The notes under the pieces were generated by a model that was given only the letters and a program-made list of their open reading frames with translations, did not search any database and was not told where the DNA came from. The translations under genes and the position numbers were made by a program. 64,000 bases of DNA from contig NZ_LGIT01000009.1 in NCBI RefSeq assembly GCF_001187865.1, positions 1,922,001-1,986,000 of the forward strand, written 5' to 3'. The stretch is from Klebsiella sp. RIT-PI-d. GTDB lineage: Bacteria; Pseudomonadota; Gammaproteobacteria; Enterobacterales; Enterobacteriaceae. Positions within the stretch are counted from its first letter, which is position 1. The number at the start of each line of letters is the position of its first letter. Shown here piece after piece: positions 25,063 through 32,567 of this stretch.

Positions 25063-26280
25063 ATGAGTGCTGATTCTTCTTTAAAAACATTAGTAAAATT
25101 ATACCGCATAGCTGGTAGGCCTCCTATCAGCGGGCTCTACCTGACTCTACAAATAGGTTTCACGAATGACTCAGCACAATTAATAAATGAAATAATCACT
25201 TCATCAACTTTAAAGAAATACATTGAAAAAGATGAAGTTAAATTTGATAATAAATTATTACAAGAATCTCCCCCTCCTGCAATTTGGAATGAAGCCAGCG
25301 TCACAATTAAATTACCAAGAGATAGTATTAATCGCTTTCACAGCTCTATTTCTGACTTAATTAACTTCCCATCCGTACGAAATGGTGAAAAACCTAAGGA
25401 TTACTACCTCGTTGATTTGGACTACTACTCTGATGATCAAATCAAGCCAATAAATATTATTCAACTTGAAAGTCTGTGCAGGCTAATAAAAGCATTGTCG
25501 AAATTAGCTCACTATCATGACAGGAAAGCTAGCGATGGTGAACCGCGACTTGTATTTATTCAGGGTACAGAAGGAAGAACAACGTCAGCAATTTTACAAC
25601 CTGTAATTACGACAGAAATGCTTCGTTACAGTGATGTTGAATATACATTAGTAGAACAATTACAACACGATTTTTCGGTTGAGGATGTAAACCACCATGT
25701 CGAAAAAAGAGGAATATTTCGTAACACATTAGTAGAATTCACAAATGATAATGGTTATGATTTTAAAATGCTTATTGAGCACTGGACTGACTTTCGGTTA
25801 GCATACGATAATAATTTGTCAGTATATCTTAGCGGTTTTAATTTTCATAAAGCAAGGAAAGAAGTAGCGGCAGCAGAACTTGAATTCGCTGAAAAAACAT
25901 CTAAAACTATAAGCGAACTCACTACTAAGCTTCTGACAACGCCATTGTCTTTGCTTGCAGCTATAGGCATTTGGAAAGTAGATGGATTATTAGAACAATC
26001 ACTAATATTATGTAGTGTTATTTTTACTTCGTTAGTAGTACATCTTATCATATCAAGCCAGCATAAACAGCTGAATAGAATAATACATTCGAAAGAAGTA
26101 ATTTTTACACCTTTTACAAAAAAACTTAAAAAATATCCATCAGAGCTTCAGGAAGAAATTAATGAAGCAATTAAAAATCTAAAGAGAAATGAAGAATTTT
26201 CAATTAGAACTCTTCGCACCTTTTGTTTTTTATGTTGGATGCCAACAATTATTGGCATCCTGATTATGCTATATAAGTAA
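25063..26280 (+). CDS. Membrane-anchored partner protein, unknown family
   Basis: 405 aa from the ATG at 25063 (GAGAGA upstream; the frame could open 5 codons earlier). Residues 1-285 are a soluble, charged region with no motif I know. Residues about 290-305 and 310-333 form a hydrophobic hairpin, a basic cytoplasmic stretch follows (KKLKKYPSELQEEINE), and a last helix spans about 384-404. A DNA-binding gene followed by a membrane gene recalls the general design of RexA/RexB and Kiwa, but no homology to either is visible. It ends 1 nt from the converging Q gene, with no terminator between. Confidence 0.7.
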   Translation: MSADSSLKTLVKLYRIAGRPPISGLYLTLQIGFTNDSAQLINEIITSSTLKKYIEKDEVKFDNKLLQESPPPAIWNEASVTIKLPRDSINRFHSSISDLINFPSVRNGEKPKDYYLVDLDYYSDDQIKPINIIQLESLCRLIKALSKLAHYHDRKASDGEPRLVFIQGTEGRTTSAILQPVITTEMLRYSDVEYTLVEQLQHDFSVEDVNHHVEKRGIFRNTLVEFTNDNGYDFKMLIEHWTDFRLAYDNNLSVYLSGFNFHKARKEVAAAELEFAEKTSKTISELTTKLLTTPLSLLAAIGIWKVDGLLEQSLILCSVIFTSLVVHLIISSQHKQLNRIIHSKEVIFTPFTKKLKKYPSELQEEINEAIKNLKRNEEFSIRTLRTFCFLCWMPTIIGILIMLYK

Positions 26281-26281
26281 A

Positions 26282-26626
26282 TTAGAAAGTTATTGCAATA
26301 ATGCCTTCGATAAACCCCATTGCTGCTTGTAAATCTTTTCTAATTGTACCATCTGAACACTTTCGTTTTTTTGCAATAGTTCGCAATGAGATACCAATAA
26401 CAAAGTGAGCAATGACCATCTCATACTCTTCAGGCTTAAACTTCCGCAACCTCGCTACACACCCGTCAATCATAATTCCATCGTCATCACAACACTGTTG
26501 CCGTGATTTCTTGCCATGTGGTAGTAAGCCTTTAAATCCAGCCGCAACTGGTTGCCAGTCAACACCGCTGCTATCAGCAGCAGCCCATGCGCCCCACTGG
26601 TCCAATACTTCATACATATCACGCAT
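26282..26626 (-). CDS. Q: Late antiterminator Q (phage antitermQ family)
   Basis: 114 aa from the ATG at 26626, with GGAGG 5 nt upstream. It matches the short Q family: 'LDQWGAWAAADSSGVDWQPVAAGFKGLLP', 'SRQQCCDDDG' and a C-terminal helix-turn-helix ('GTSLRTIAKK'-like, here GISLRTIAKKRKCSDGTIRKDL). It lets polymerase starting at the late promoter pass tR' and later terminators. Its usual neighbour, the late promoter, is displaced about 2.3 kb by the inserted cassette. Confidence 0.92.
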   Translation of the reverse strand: MRDMYEVLDQWGAWAAADSSGVDWQPVAAGFKGLLPHGKKSRQQCCDDDGIMIDGCVARLRKFKPEEYEMVIAHFVIGISLRTIAKKRKCSDGTIRKDLQAAMGFIEGIIAITF

Positions 26627-26642
26627 TATTGCCTCCACTAAT

Positions 26643-27686
26643 TTAAGCCAGCACGCCGAAAGCCAGCGCGCGGTCTATTGTCTTCAGCACCAGCTCTGGC
26701 TGGCTGCCATATTTTGCTTCAAAGGCAGATGTATCCGCGTGTAGCTCGTCGTGATGCGATCTGCACAGCGGGATCACGAAGAGGTCATGCGCTTTGGTTC
26801 CCATACCACCCTGCCCGTAACCAATAAGATGATGCGGATCATCGGCTGTCCTGCCACAGCACACGCATACCTGTGCTTTAGCCCACCGGGTATATTTTTC
26901 ATTCATCCAGCGGCGACGCTTCGGGCGAAGCATGAGGCTTTCCGGCGACTCTGGATCAACCTGGATATTTACGACGGGTTTAGCTGCTGGTGGCTCTGCA
27001 GACTGTCTTTTTACTGGCCTGTATTTCTTAAGGTGTTTACCCAGCACTTCTTTTCCATCGACAGATGGCCCAAGATCGTGACCACGATAAACAGACTGAT
27101 GCAGTTCAGGAGGTAGCCCCAGCGCACGGCGCGCCATATTCTCCGGGATAGCGTCGGCAACACCAGCATAAACGGCCCACCAGCACAATTCAGACAATGA
27201 CAGCTCCCGGGTGGCGTCGTAGCCGGATGACACGCGCGCCACGTCCACGATCCATCTGACGACGTTCTGCCGGGCCAGCGCCGTCATTTTATTTGTAGTC
27301 TGCTCGCGCAGCTGGTTATCGCAGTGCCAGCACAACAGCAACGCACCGGGAGCATGTTGCCGTGTAACCAGTTCGCGGTGATGATAGTCCGAGTGCGGCC
27401 ACTGGCATTTTCCACCACCGTTCCGTTCAAGCCAGTATTCCAGCGCCCCTGTACCACCTGCGGCACGGATCACCCGCTCATCACAGAAAAATAAATACAG
27501 GCTGTCATCTTCTGCCAGCGGCTGCCGGACATCAGCAACGCGCCCGGTAGGCAGATGTGCCATATTTTCCGGCTGCGGCTCTACAAGCACCCGGCCTGAA
27601 CTGAAAATTGTCATCAGATCACTGCCGGGCCTGAGCAGCACGATACCCAGATGGCGCGCAATATCGGGTTTTAGTAATGCCTTCAC
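26643..27686 (-). CDS. DUF968 / YdfU-like phage protein
   Basis: 347 aa, starting at a GTG that overlaps the antirepressor stop (GTGA). The N-terminal part matches the DUF968 phage family (E. coli Qin prophage YdfU). The C-terminal ~95 residues hold an HNH-like zinc motif: CVCCG, DDPHHLIG, then PLCRSHHDELH, suggesting a nuclease or DNA-structure-specific role. It lies between antirepressor and Q, where lambdoid phages keep nin-region recombination genes. Confidence 0.88.
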   Translation of the reverse strand: MKALLKPDIARHLGIVLLRPGSDLMTIFSSGRVLVEPQPENMAHLPTGRVADVRQPLAEDDSLYLFFCDERVIRAAGGTGALEYWLERNGGGKCQWPHSDYHHRELVTRQHAPGALLLCWHCDNQLREQTTNKMTALARQNVVRWIVDVARVSSGYDATRELSLSELCWWAVYAGVADAIPENMARRALGLPPELHQSVYRGHDLGPSVDGKEVLGKHLKKYRPVKRQSAEPPAAKPVVNIQVDPESPESLMLRPKRRRWMNEKYTRWAKAQVCVCCGRTADDPHHLIGYGQGGMGTKAHDLFVIPLCRSHHDELHADTSAFEAKYGSQPELVLKTIDRALAFGVLA

Positions 27687-28375
27687 GCTGCGCTCCTCTT
27701 CGCCAGATTTTCAGCCCACATACCGCCGATCCACTTAACACCCTTCGCAGTGAATCGGGCCTGGCTGAATGCATGGTTTGAGGTAACAGAGGTTCCGGTC
27801 TTTACTTCGAACCGCCCGGCGTCAATGTGCTGGTGGTGAGGTGTGAGCGCGCCACTCAGCCGGTACATGATGTTGTTATCAATTAGGAACAGACGGAAGT
27901 CTGTTTCTTTAGCCTTAAGCAGTTTCGCTACCTGCCGGAATGACATTGATCCGCTGGCGGTACAGTAGCGATCCACAAAATCAATCTTCGGCGCCGCGGC
28001 GGCCAGTTCAGCCGTTAGCTTCTGTTTCTGTTCTGCCAGATCGGCAGCAAGACGGAGCGCCTCCGGCAAAGACTGCGGCACGGCAATTTGCTGGCCCTGC
28101 TCCAGTATCTGCCACCGGTCCACCAGCCGGGCGGTAAACTCCGGGCAGAGCTGCGCAACTATCACATAGCTGTCGCGTTTGCTGACTTCATAGTGATGGT
28201 ACTGCTGCTGGTTCTGGGGGTGGGTGTACGGCATTGCCGCATACCCCCCAATGACTCTTTTTTGCATTAGGCGTTCGATAGTCGTGCATACGTCGCTGTG
28301 TCGTGAATCCACCAGCTCCGCAATGACACGGCTGGACATCGTTAGCCCGGTGTTAGCATTGATTAGTTCGTTCAT
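27683..28375 (-). CDS. Phage antirepressor, Rha-like N-terminus + KilAC-like C-terminus
   Basis: 230 aa from the ATG at 28375 (GGAG 6 nt upstream). Residues 1-85 resemble the Rha regulatory domain (TMSSRVIAELVDSRHSDV, YEVSKRDSYVIVAQL); residues about 130-225 resemble the KilA-C/ANT domain (MSFRQVAKLLKAKETDF..L, then 'ARFTAKGVKWI'). Such proteins counteract repressors or control lytic growth. Between RusA and DUF968; small overlaps suggest one early operon. Confidence 0.85.
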   Translation of the reverse strand: MNELINANTGLTMSSRVIAELVDSRHSDVCTTIERLMQKRVIGGYAAMPYTHPQNQQQYHHYEVSKRDSYVIVAQLCPEFTARLVDRWQILEQGQQIAVPQSLPEALRLAADLAEQKQKLTAELAAAAPKIDFVDRYCTASGSMSFRQVAKLLKAKETDFRLFLIDNNIMYRLSGALTPHHQHIDAGRFEVKTGTSVTSNHAFSQARFTAKGVKWIGGMWAENLAKRSAA

Positions 28376-28391
28376 GCGTTTCTCCACTTAG

Positions 28392-28772
28392 TCAGGCAGC
28401 TGCCGGCTCATACTTGCTGATCGTTATTTCAACCTTTCCTTTCGGTACCACTGGCCCCCATTCCACCAGCATACGTTTCACCTGGCTGTCGTCTTCCCAT
28501 ACGCCAGCATGCGTTAATGCATCGAAAAGCGCCTTGTTGTAGTTATCCAGATCCCGGCGGCGGGCATCGGGTGGATAGAAGATAATCTCTACCGACGCGC
28601 TTGCGGTTGTAGGTCTTGGCAGCCTGCGCAGTTGCTCTATGATCGCCGCACACGCAGCGCTCTGGTATTCCCGGCCTTTTGCGCTGATAAGATGCCTGCC
28701 CTTCAGTGGGCCTTTGTTCGGTGCGCGCCAGTAGGTATTTACGCTTGGCGGGAATGGCAGAGTTAACATCAT
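28392..28772 (-). CDS. rusA: Holliday junction resolvase RusA
   Basis: 126 aa (E. coli RusA 120). 'PPSVNTYWR' at the start and the acidic catalytic centre RRRDLDNYNKALFDAL...GVWEDD (Asp residues equivalent to RusA Asp70, Asp72, Asp91) are intact. It resolves recombination intermediates before packaging. The ATG overlaps the preceding stop; ATGATG gives two possible starts. Confidence 0.94.
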   Translation of the reverse strand: MMLTLPFPPSVNTYWRAPNKGPLKGRHLISAKGREYQSAACAAIIEQLRRLPRPTTASASVEIIFYPPDARRRDLDNYNKALFDALTHAGVWEDDSQVKRMLVEWGPVVPKGKVEITISKYEPAAA

Positions 28773-29104
28773 GCTTCAACCTCCCGGGATTCGAGGAAAG
28801 CGATCGCATGTTCTCTGGCGTACTCGTCACCATCCACCAGCGACCGGAGCAGCGACACCGCAGTATCCTCATCACTATCGCCAATAATGGCTATGCCACG
28901 CGACACACCTGGTGTAAGCCTGATAGCCCCTTTCTTATGAAGAATGCGAAGATGATCCGATGCGGCATTAGGAGATCGGAATCCCAGCCGCCCGGCCAGT
29001 TCTGACGTAGTGGGTGAAAATCCTTTCTCGCGCTGAAAGGCGATCAGTTCATCCAGAACAAGCTGCTGGCGATCTGTAAGATTTTTATTCATAAGTTCTT
29101 TCAC
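28769..29104 (-). CDS. LexA-type winged-helix protein without peptidase domain
   Basis: 111 aa. Residues about 8-70 follow the LexA DNA-binding domain closely: 'LTDRQQLVLDEL', then RLGFRSPNAASDHLRILHKKG (E. coli RLGFRSPNAAEEHLKALARKG), then 'SRGI'. The recognition helix residues are therefore LexA-like. The self-cleaving S24 domain is missing; instead a short acidic C-terminal helix follows. It could bind SOS boxes constitutively or sit on phage promoters. Starts at a GTG overlapping the methylase stop (AGGAG upstream) or ATG at 29092. Confidence 0.85.
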   Translation of the reverse strand: MKELMNKNLTDRQQLVLDELIAFQREKGFSPTTSELAGRLGFRSPNAASDHLRILHKKGAIRLTPGVSRGIAIIGDSDEDTAVSLLRSLVDGDEYAREHAIAFLESREVEA

Positions 29105-30285
29105 GCTGCACTCTCCTGTAATGTCTGATGTATTGCCTTGCGCAATAAACGAGCATTTTGCAGGTCGATAAATTCGAGATTGCTGACAATGGCTATAAAG
29201 TCAGATATGCCGAGTTGATACTCTTTGCGGAATTCTTCTGAAATAACGATCAATCTGTCGTTCATATCTATGCGAAGATCGACAGGACAATGTTCACTTA
29301 CCCATGATTCGAGCATCCGGGCGCTTGTCATTTCTTCAAAAATAACTTTTGCTCTGGTAATGGTATCTACCGGTACAGCTATTATTTCCGGGCTTTCGAG
29401 CGAATCATCTGCCCAGGTATGCCCGAACTTAGATTCGCTGAAGGTATACAGGGGTTTATTGCCGAACGCAGCACTGACACATGCCCAGGCTGTTGTACCG
29501 CTTTTTGCAAGAATATCTTCCCGGGTCAGCGGCAACTCTTTCTCTTCGGCTGAAACTGACTCTTCTGTCGGTAATTCTTCTGCGTCATCAGTCCCGGGAA
29601 TAACTTCAGGAATATTTTGAAGTTGAATATGATGTACGTTTTGCTTCATCAGGCGTTCAGCCTCCCGGCGAATCTGCTTTAGAAAAGCATCGCCGCGAGC
29701 TTCCAGATCCTTACGGCTGATATAGCTCATTGCTGGACCGCGCCAGGTTTTATCAAAGACGGCGATCGCCCCTGCAAAGAAAGCCCCGGTTGGCACCTGT
29801 TTTTCATCCTTCGGAATAAACCACTCAGGCAGGTCAAAGCCGAGGCGGCCACGTATAAAGGCAATATGATCGGCATCTTCCGGCCACCAGACTTCGCTGG
29901 TGGCTGCCTTAATCAGAAAGACATAGCGCCCGCCCTTTTCCCGCATGATGCTGGCGTGGTGCATGATGTAACGCATGCCGGTGGTGTATTCGCCTTCATG
30001 CTGCGTTGCCCGGCTGTAGGGAGGATTACCAAACGCTGCGCCGTTCAGTTCAGCAAGGCAAGCGGACCAGTCCTGTTTAAGGGCATTATCTTCTGCGGTA
30101 TAGAACTCTTCGCATTTTGCGTTGCTCTCATCGGCGAACAGGTCCAGCACCAGCGGTCCGAACATGGCATTAATGCCCCAAAAGATATTTTCAGGAGTAC
30201 ACCACTGATCACCCACTTCTTTCAACTCGTGCGATGACTGGCTGCGTAATGCTTCGAGAGCCTGGCAATATTTATTCTCAGTCAT
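29101..30285 (-). CDS. Phage DNA N6-adenine methyltransferase (Dam family)
   Basis: 394 aa. The Dam phage family is recognised by WCTPENIFWGI near residue 29, LDLFAD near 48, and the catalytic NPPY at 87-90, followed by 'WWPEDADHIAFIRGRLGFD'. The family's usual catalytic part is about 170-200 aa; here the C-terminal ~180 residues are an extra domain that I do not recognise. It may mark phage DNA against restriction or tune replication. The ATG overlaps the replication-protein stop (ATGA). Confidence 0.88.
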   Translation of the reverse strand: MTENKYCQALEALRSQSSHELKEVGDQWCTPENIFWGINAMFGPLVLDLFADESNAKCEEFYTAEDNALKQDWSACLAELNGAAFGNPPYSRATQHEGEYTTGMRYIMHHASIMREKGGRYVFLIKAATSEVWWPEDADHIAFIRGRLGFDLPEWFIPKDEKQVPTGAFFAGAIAVFDKTWRGPAMSYISRKDLEARGDAFLKQIRREAERLMKQNVHHIQLQNIPEVIPGTDDAEELPTEESVSAEEKELPLTREDILAKSGTTAWACVSAAFGNKPLYTFSESKFGHTWADDSLESPEIIAVPVDTITRAKVIFEEMTSARMLESWVSEHCPVDLRIDMNDRLIVISEEFRKEYQLGISDFIAIVSNLEFIDLQNARLLRKAIHQTLQESAA

Positions 30286-31292
30286 GACCGGAACCCCGCT
30301 GGTGCGCTGTAATCAACGCCTGAATAACTGGATTTGAATGCGGCATCTTCACGCGGTGCGCTGGTGGCTGATGTGCTCAGCTTCAGAGAAAGATCGTCCC
30401 ACTTCTCGCGTAGCTTGGCAGGGCTGAGAATGTTTTTGCACCAGAAGGGATCGCGGTTGGCACGGCCAAATAACTCGCAGATCTGACGGTGTGTACGGTG
30501 GTCCTGAGAACACATCAGGCGAACATCGTTAGCCCAGACGGTCCATGAAGGCTCTTTAGGCACAACAACTTCGCCATCAGATTCAGCCGCATCCTCGTAC
30601 AGCTTGCGGATCTTTTTCCAAATCCATTCGGCGCAGGTTAAATCCTCCTGGCTTCCCCACTGCCGTTTTGCAACCCTGTAAATCACCGCTTCAGGATGAC
30701 GGGTAACAAAATCTTCAACCGGCTTTTCAGCGTCATGCTGCGAAGCGGCGGGACAAGAAGGGTTTATGATCTGTTTGTGGTGATCTGAGTAATGATCTGT
30801 ATAGAGAATAGGTTCCGCGACTTCGCGGTTAGGGTTCTGCGATTCTGCGGTTTCGGTTCCGTGATTCTGCGGAACGGGTTCCGTGACTTCACGTTTCCCA
30901 TTCTGCGATTCTGCGGAACCCAGCGCTGACGGGAACAAAGCGGCAATTAAGGCATCACCATGAACGCGGTAATGTGTCTTTTTAGTACCGTTGACCTGCC
31001 TTTGTTGCTTCTCAATTATGCCGGGCAACCAGCGCGTACAAATCTTGTTTACCATGCGCTGCACCTGGTCTTCCGTGACGCCACGAATTTCAGATGCCAT
31101 CTCGCTATGCTCTTTGTAAAACCAGCCATCTTTCAGATCAGATTTACCGGACCAGAACACAAGCTGATTAAGCACAGCACCAAGCGCGTGCGCCTGCTGA
31201 TCGCCAAAGAAGAAGTCGAGGTAAGGCACAGGAATGGTAATGCTGTTCCGCTGCCCTGACATCGACTGAACGATTTCAAATATCTGGCTCAT
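30282..31292 (-). CDS. Replication initiation protein, O-like
   Basis: 336 aa. Residues 1-115 look like a winged-helix initiator domain (ALGAVLNQLVFWSG, RGVTEDQVQRMVNKI). Residues 124-160 are a 22-residue repeat (AESQNGKREV / AESQNPNREV) because the gene contains the DNA iterons. The C-terminal part ('PSWTVWANDVRLMCSQDHR', 'DPFWCKNILSPAKLREKW') resembles DnaT-like domains. It should bind the iterons and bring in the host DnaB helicase. No separate lambda P-type loader gene follows. Confidence 0.82.
   Translation of the reverse strand: MSQIFEIVQSMSGQRNSITIPVPYLDFFFGDQQAHALGAVLNQLVFWSGKSDLKDGWFYKEHSEMASEIRGVTEDQVQRMVNKICTRWLPGIIEKQQRQVNGTKKTHYRVHGDALIAALFPSALGSAESQNGKREVTEPVPQNHGTETAESQNPNREVAEPILYTDHYSDHHKQIINPSCPAASQHDAEKPVEDFVTRHPEAVIYRVAKRQWGSQEDLTCAEWIWKKIRKLYEDAAESDGEVVVPKEPSWTVWANDVRLMCSQDHRTHRQICELFGRANRDPFWCKNILSPAKLREKWDDLSLKLSTSATSAPREDAAFKSSYSGVDYSAPAGFRS
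30811..30920 (-). repeat. ori: Five 22-bp iterons: phage replication origin
   Basis: Five head-to-tail 22-bp copies start at 30811, 30833, 30855, 30877 and 30899. The common core on the plus strand is TTC(C/T)G(C/T)GA(C/T)T followed by a G/C-rich half (often CTGCGG). Copies differ at up to about six positions. Like lambda ori they lie inside the initiator gene. Confidence 0.88.
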
Positions 31293-31461
31293 GATCGCCC
31301 TCTACTTCCCTGAAATCACGTTTGAAAATGTGGAGTGGGCTGAAACACTCATGGGGGTAGCCAGATCGCAGATAGATAACGCGATTGCTTTCTGGTTCCC
31401 AGCGGATAATACGGACAGGGATGCCCCGGCGGTCCCTGAACCAGCGGTTAAGTTCGCGCAT
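31276..31461 (-). CDS. DUF4222 small phage protein
   Basis: 61 aa matching the DUF4222 family: 'RWFRDRRGIPVRIIRWEPESNRVIYLR' then 'C.SPL..FKRDF'. Function unknown; typically next to phage replication genes. AAGG stands 4 nt before the ATG. Its end overlaps the replication gene by 17 nt. Confidence 0.8.
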   Translation of the reverse strand: MRELNRWFRDRRGIPVRIIRWEPESNRVIYLRSGYPHECFSPLHIFKRDFREVEGDHEPDI

Positions 31462-31628
31462 AATGCCTTAGCCCTCCGGTAATACACCCCCACGACGCCA
31501 GCGGCGCGGCTGTGGTTACATGCCACCCAGCGACCTGATACCATCCTTTCATACTGAAACAGCGGAGTTCCCGGCACCGGGATCGCCCGAAGTTGCGGTA
31601 AACGGTTAATTGCCGTTACACTGTTCAT
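31302..31628 (-). CDS. Hypothetical early protein overlapping DUF4222
   Basis: 108 aa. Its ATG overlaps the YmfL-like stop (ATGA) and GGAG lies 10 nt upstream, so the N-terminal part (MNSVTAINRLPQLRAIPVPG ... GVVGVYYRRAKALC) is probably translated. The last ~55 codons overlap DUF4222 in another frame and look less protein-like. No known family. Confidence 0.45.
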   Translation of the reverse strand: MNSVTAINRLPQLRAIPVPGTPLFQYERMVSGRWVACNHSRAAGVVGVYYRRAKALCANLTAGSGTAGASLSVLSAGNQKAIALSICDLATPMSVSAHSTFSNVISGK

Positions 31629-32179
31629 GCGTTAGTTTCTCCACTTATAGAAGCACACGACGCCAAGGCGCCCGGAGCTGCACACTCGCGGGCGTCACTC
31701 TTTTCTGGCGGACAAAAAACGCGATATAACAACGTCAGATGCTCCTGCCACTTCGCCATGACCTGATAACTGTTCTCTTCGATTTGCTCACGTTCTGCCG
31801 CATCAATTACGCCATCGGCTGTTGCCTGACGCAGATACTGTGAGTGTCTGCCGATCCACTCGATAGATTCCATCAGGCGCTGATTGATGTCGGCGTTATC
31901 AACGTCTTCAATTTCCACCAGCGGTACGTTGACGCTGTTCGACTGCCGAGACACTGCGTCAGCAATCAGCTTCTGTCCGCTCGCCTGCTGGAGTACCAGC
32001 GCCCAGCCCAGAGGAAAAATCTGATCGCCACCAGCGCGCAGCCGGTTGAATAATGCATCTTCGGTAGTACCCAGCCATTCAGCCGCTTCGGCATAGCCAC
32101 CGGGCAGGCTTGATATGGTCCGTCTGATGGCGGCCACCAGCCAGGCTGGTTGTTTTTCTACTTGCCAGTGATTACCCAC
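31625..32179 (-). CDS. YmfL-like / CII-type early regulator
   Basis: 184 aa from a GTG at 32179 with AAGGAG 6 nt upstream; the longer frame to 32215 has no such site. It resembles YmfL of the e14 prophage: 'NHWQVEKQPAWLVAAIRRT', 'LPGGYAEAAEWLGTTEDALFNRLR', 'DQIFPLGWALVLQ'. The N-terminal half is a helix-turn-helix domain in the place of lambda CII, between cro and the replication genes. The remainder is a helical domain with an acidic region ('EREQIEENSYQVM'). Confidence 0.85.
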   Translation of the reverse strand: MGNHWQVEKQPAWLVAAIRRTISSLPGGYAEAAEWLGTTEDALFNRLRAGGDQIFPLGWALVLQQASGQKLIADAVSRQSNSVNVPLVEIEDVDNADINQRLMESIEWIGRHSQYLRQATADGVIDAAEREQIEENSYQVMAKWQEHLTLLYRVFCPPEKSDARECAAPGALASCASISGETNA

Positions 32180-32223
32180 GGTTGACTCCTTAAATCTGTG
32201 GTTACTAAGGAACATTTCTTCTA

Positions 32224-32469
32224 TTAGGATTCTGAGTAGCCATTCATGGAATGCTGCTCCTCAGGTTGGTAACGATTTGGGTAGAGAATTTGGAGTTCGT
32301 TGATTTCTCCCCCATAGAATTTCGCTAGTCTTTCAGCCAACTCCACGGAGGGAACCTGTTCGCATCGCTCAATACGGCTCAAGGTAGCGGGATCGATTCG
32401 TATCTCTTGCGCAACATGCGAAAGCGTAAAATTATGCGCAATGCGCATCCTTCTCAGTGGTGAATGCAT
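32224..32469 (-). CDS. cro: Cro-type repressor
   Basis: 81-aa helix-turn-helix protein (XRE type: 'TLSHVAQEIRIDPATLSRIERCEQVPS'). The ATG at 32469 follows a GGGGG run; the longer frame to 32547 runs through the operators and is not used. First gene of the rightward lytic operon (pR), divergent from cI, so a Cro role is inferred from position. Confidence 0.87.
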   Translation of the reverse strand: MHSPLRRMRIAHNFTLSHVAQEIRIDPATLSRIERCEQVPSVELAERLAKFYGGEINELQILYPNRYQPEEQHSMNGYSES

Positions 32470-32484
32470 AAAAACCCCCTTTAT

Positions 32485-32547
32485 TTGCGTAATACGCATT
32501 TTATTGTATGTTGCATACTTGCGCAAGTTGCTTTGCACAACACGCAA
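32485..32547. promoter_or_regulatory. Right operators and pR between cro and cI
   Basis: Three related sites: TTGCGTAATACGCAT (32485-32499), TTGCATACTTGCGCAA (32511-32526) and TTGCACAACACGCAA (32533-32547). On the minus strand, -35 TTGCGC (32521-32526) and -10 TAAAAT (32498-32503) have a 17-bp spacer, pointing at cro. Sites one and two cover these boxes, so repressor binding would block pR. Confidence 0.8.
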
Positions 32548-32567
32548 AAAGGACTTGTAATAAACGC

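Noticed and set aside
30811..30920. CRISPR array
   Set aside because: The repeats are 22 bp with no spacers, lie inside a replication gene, and are origin iterons.
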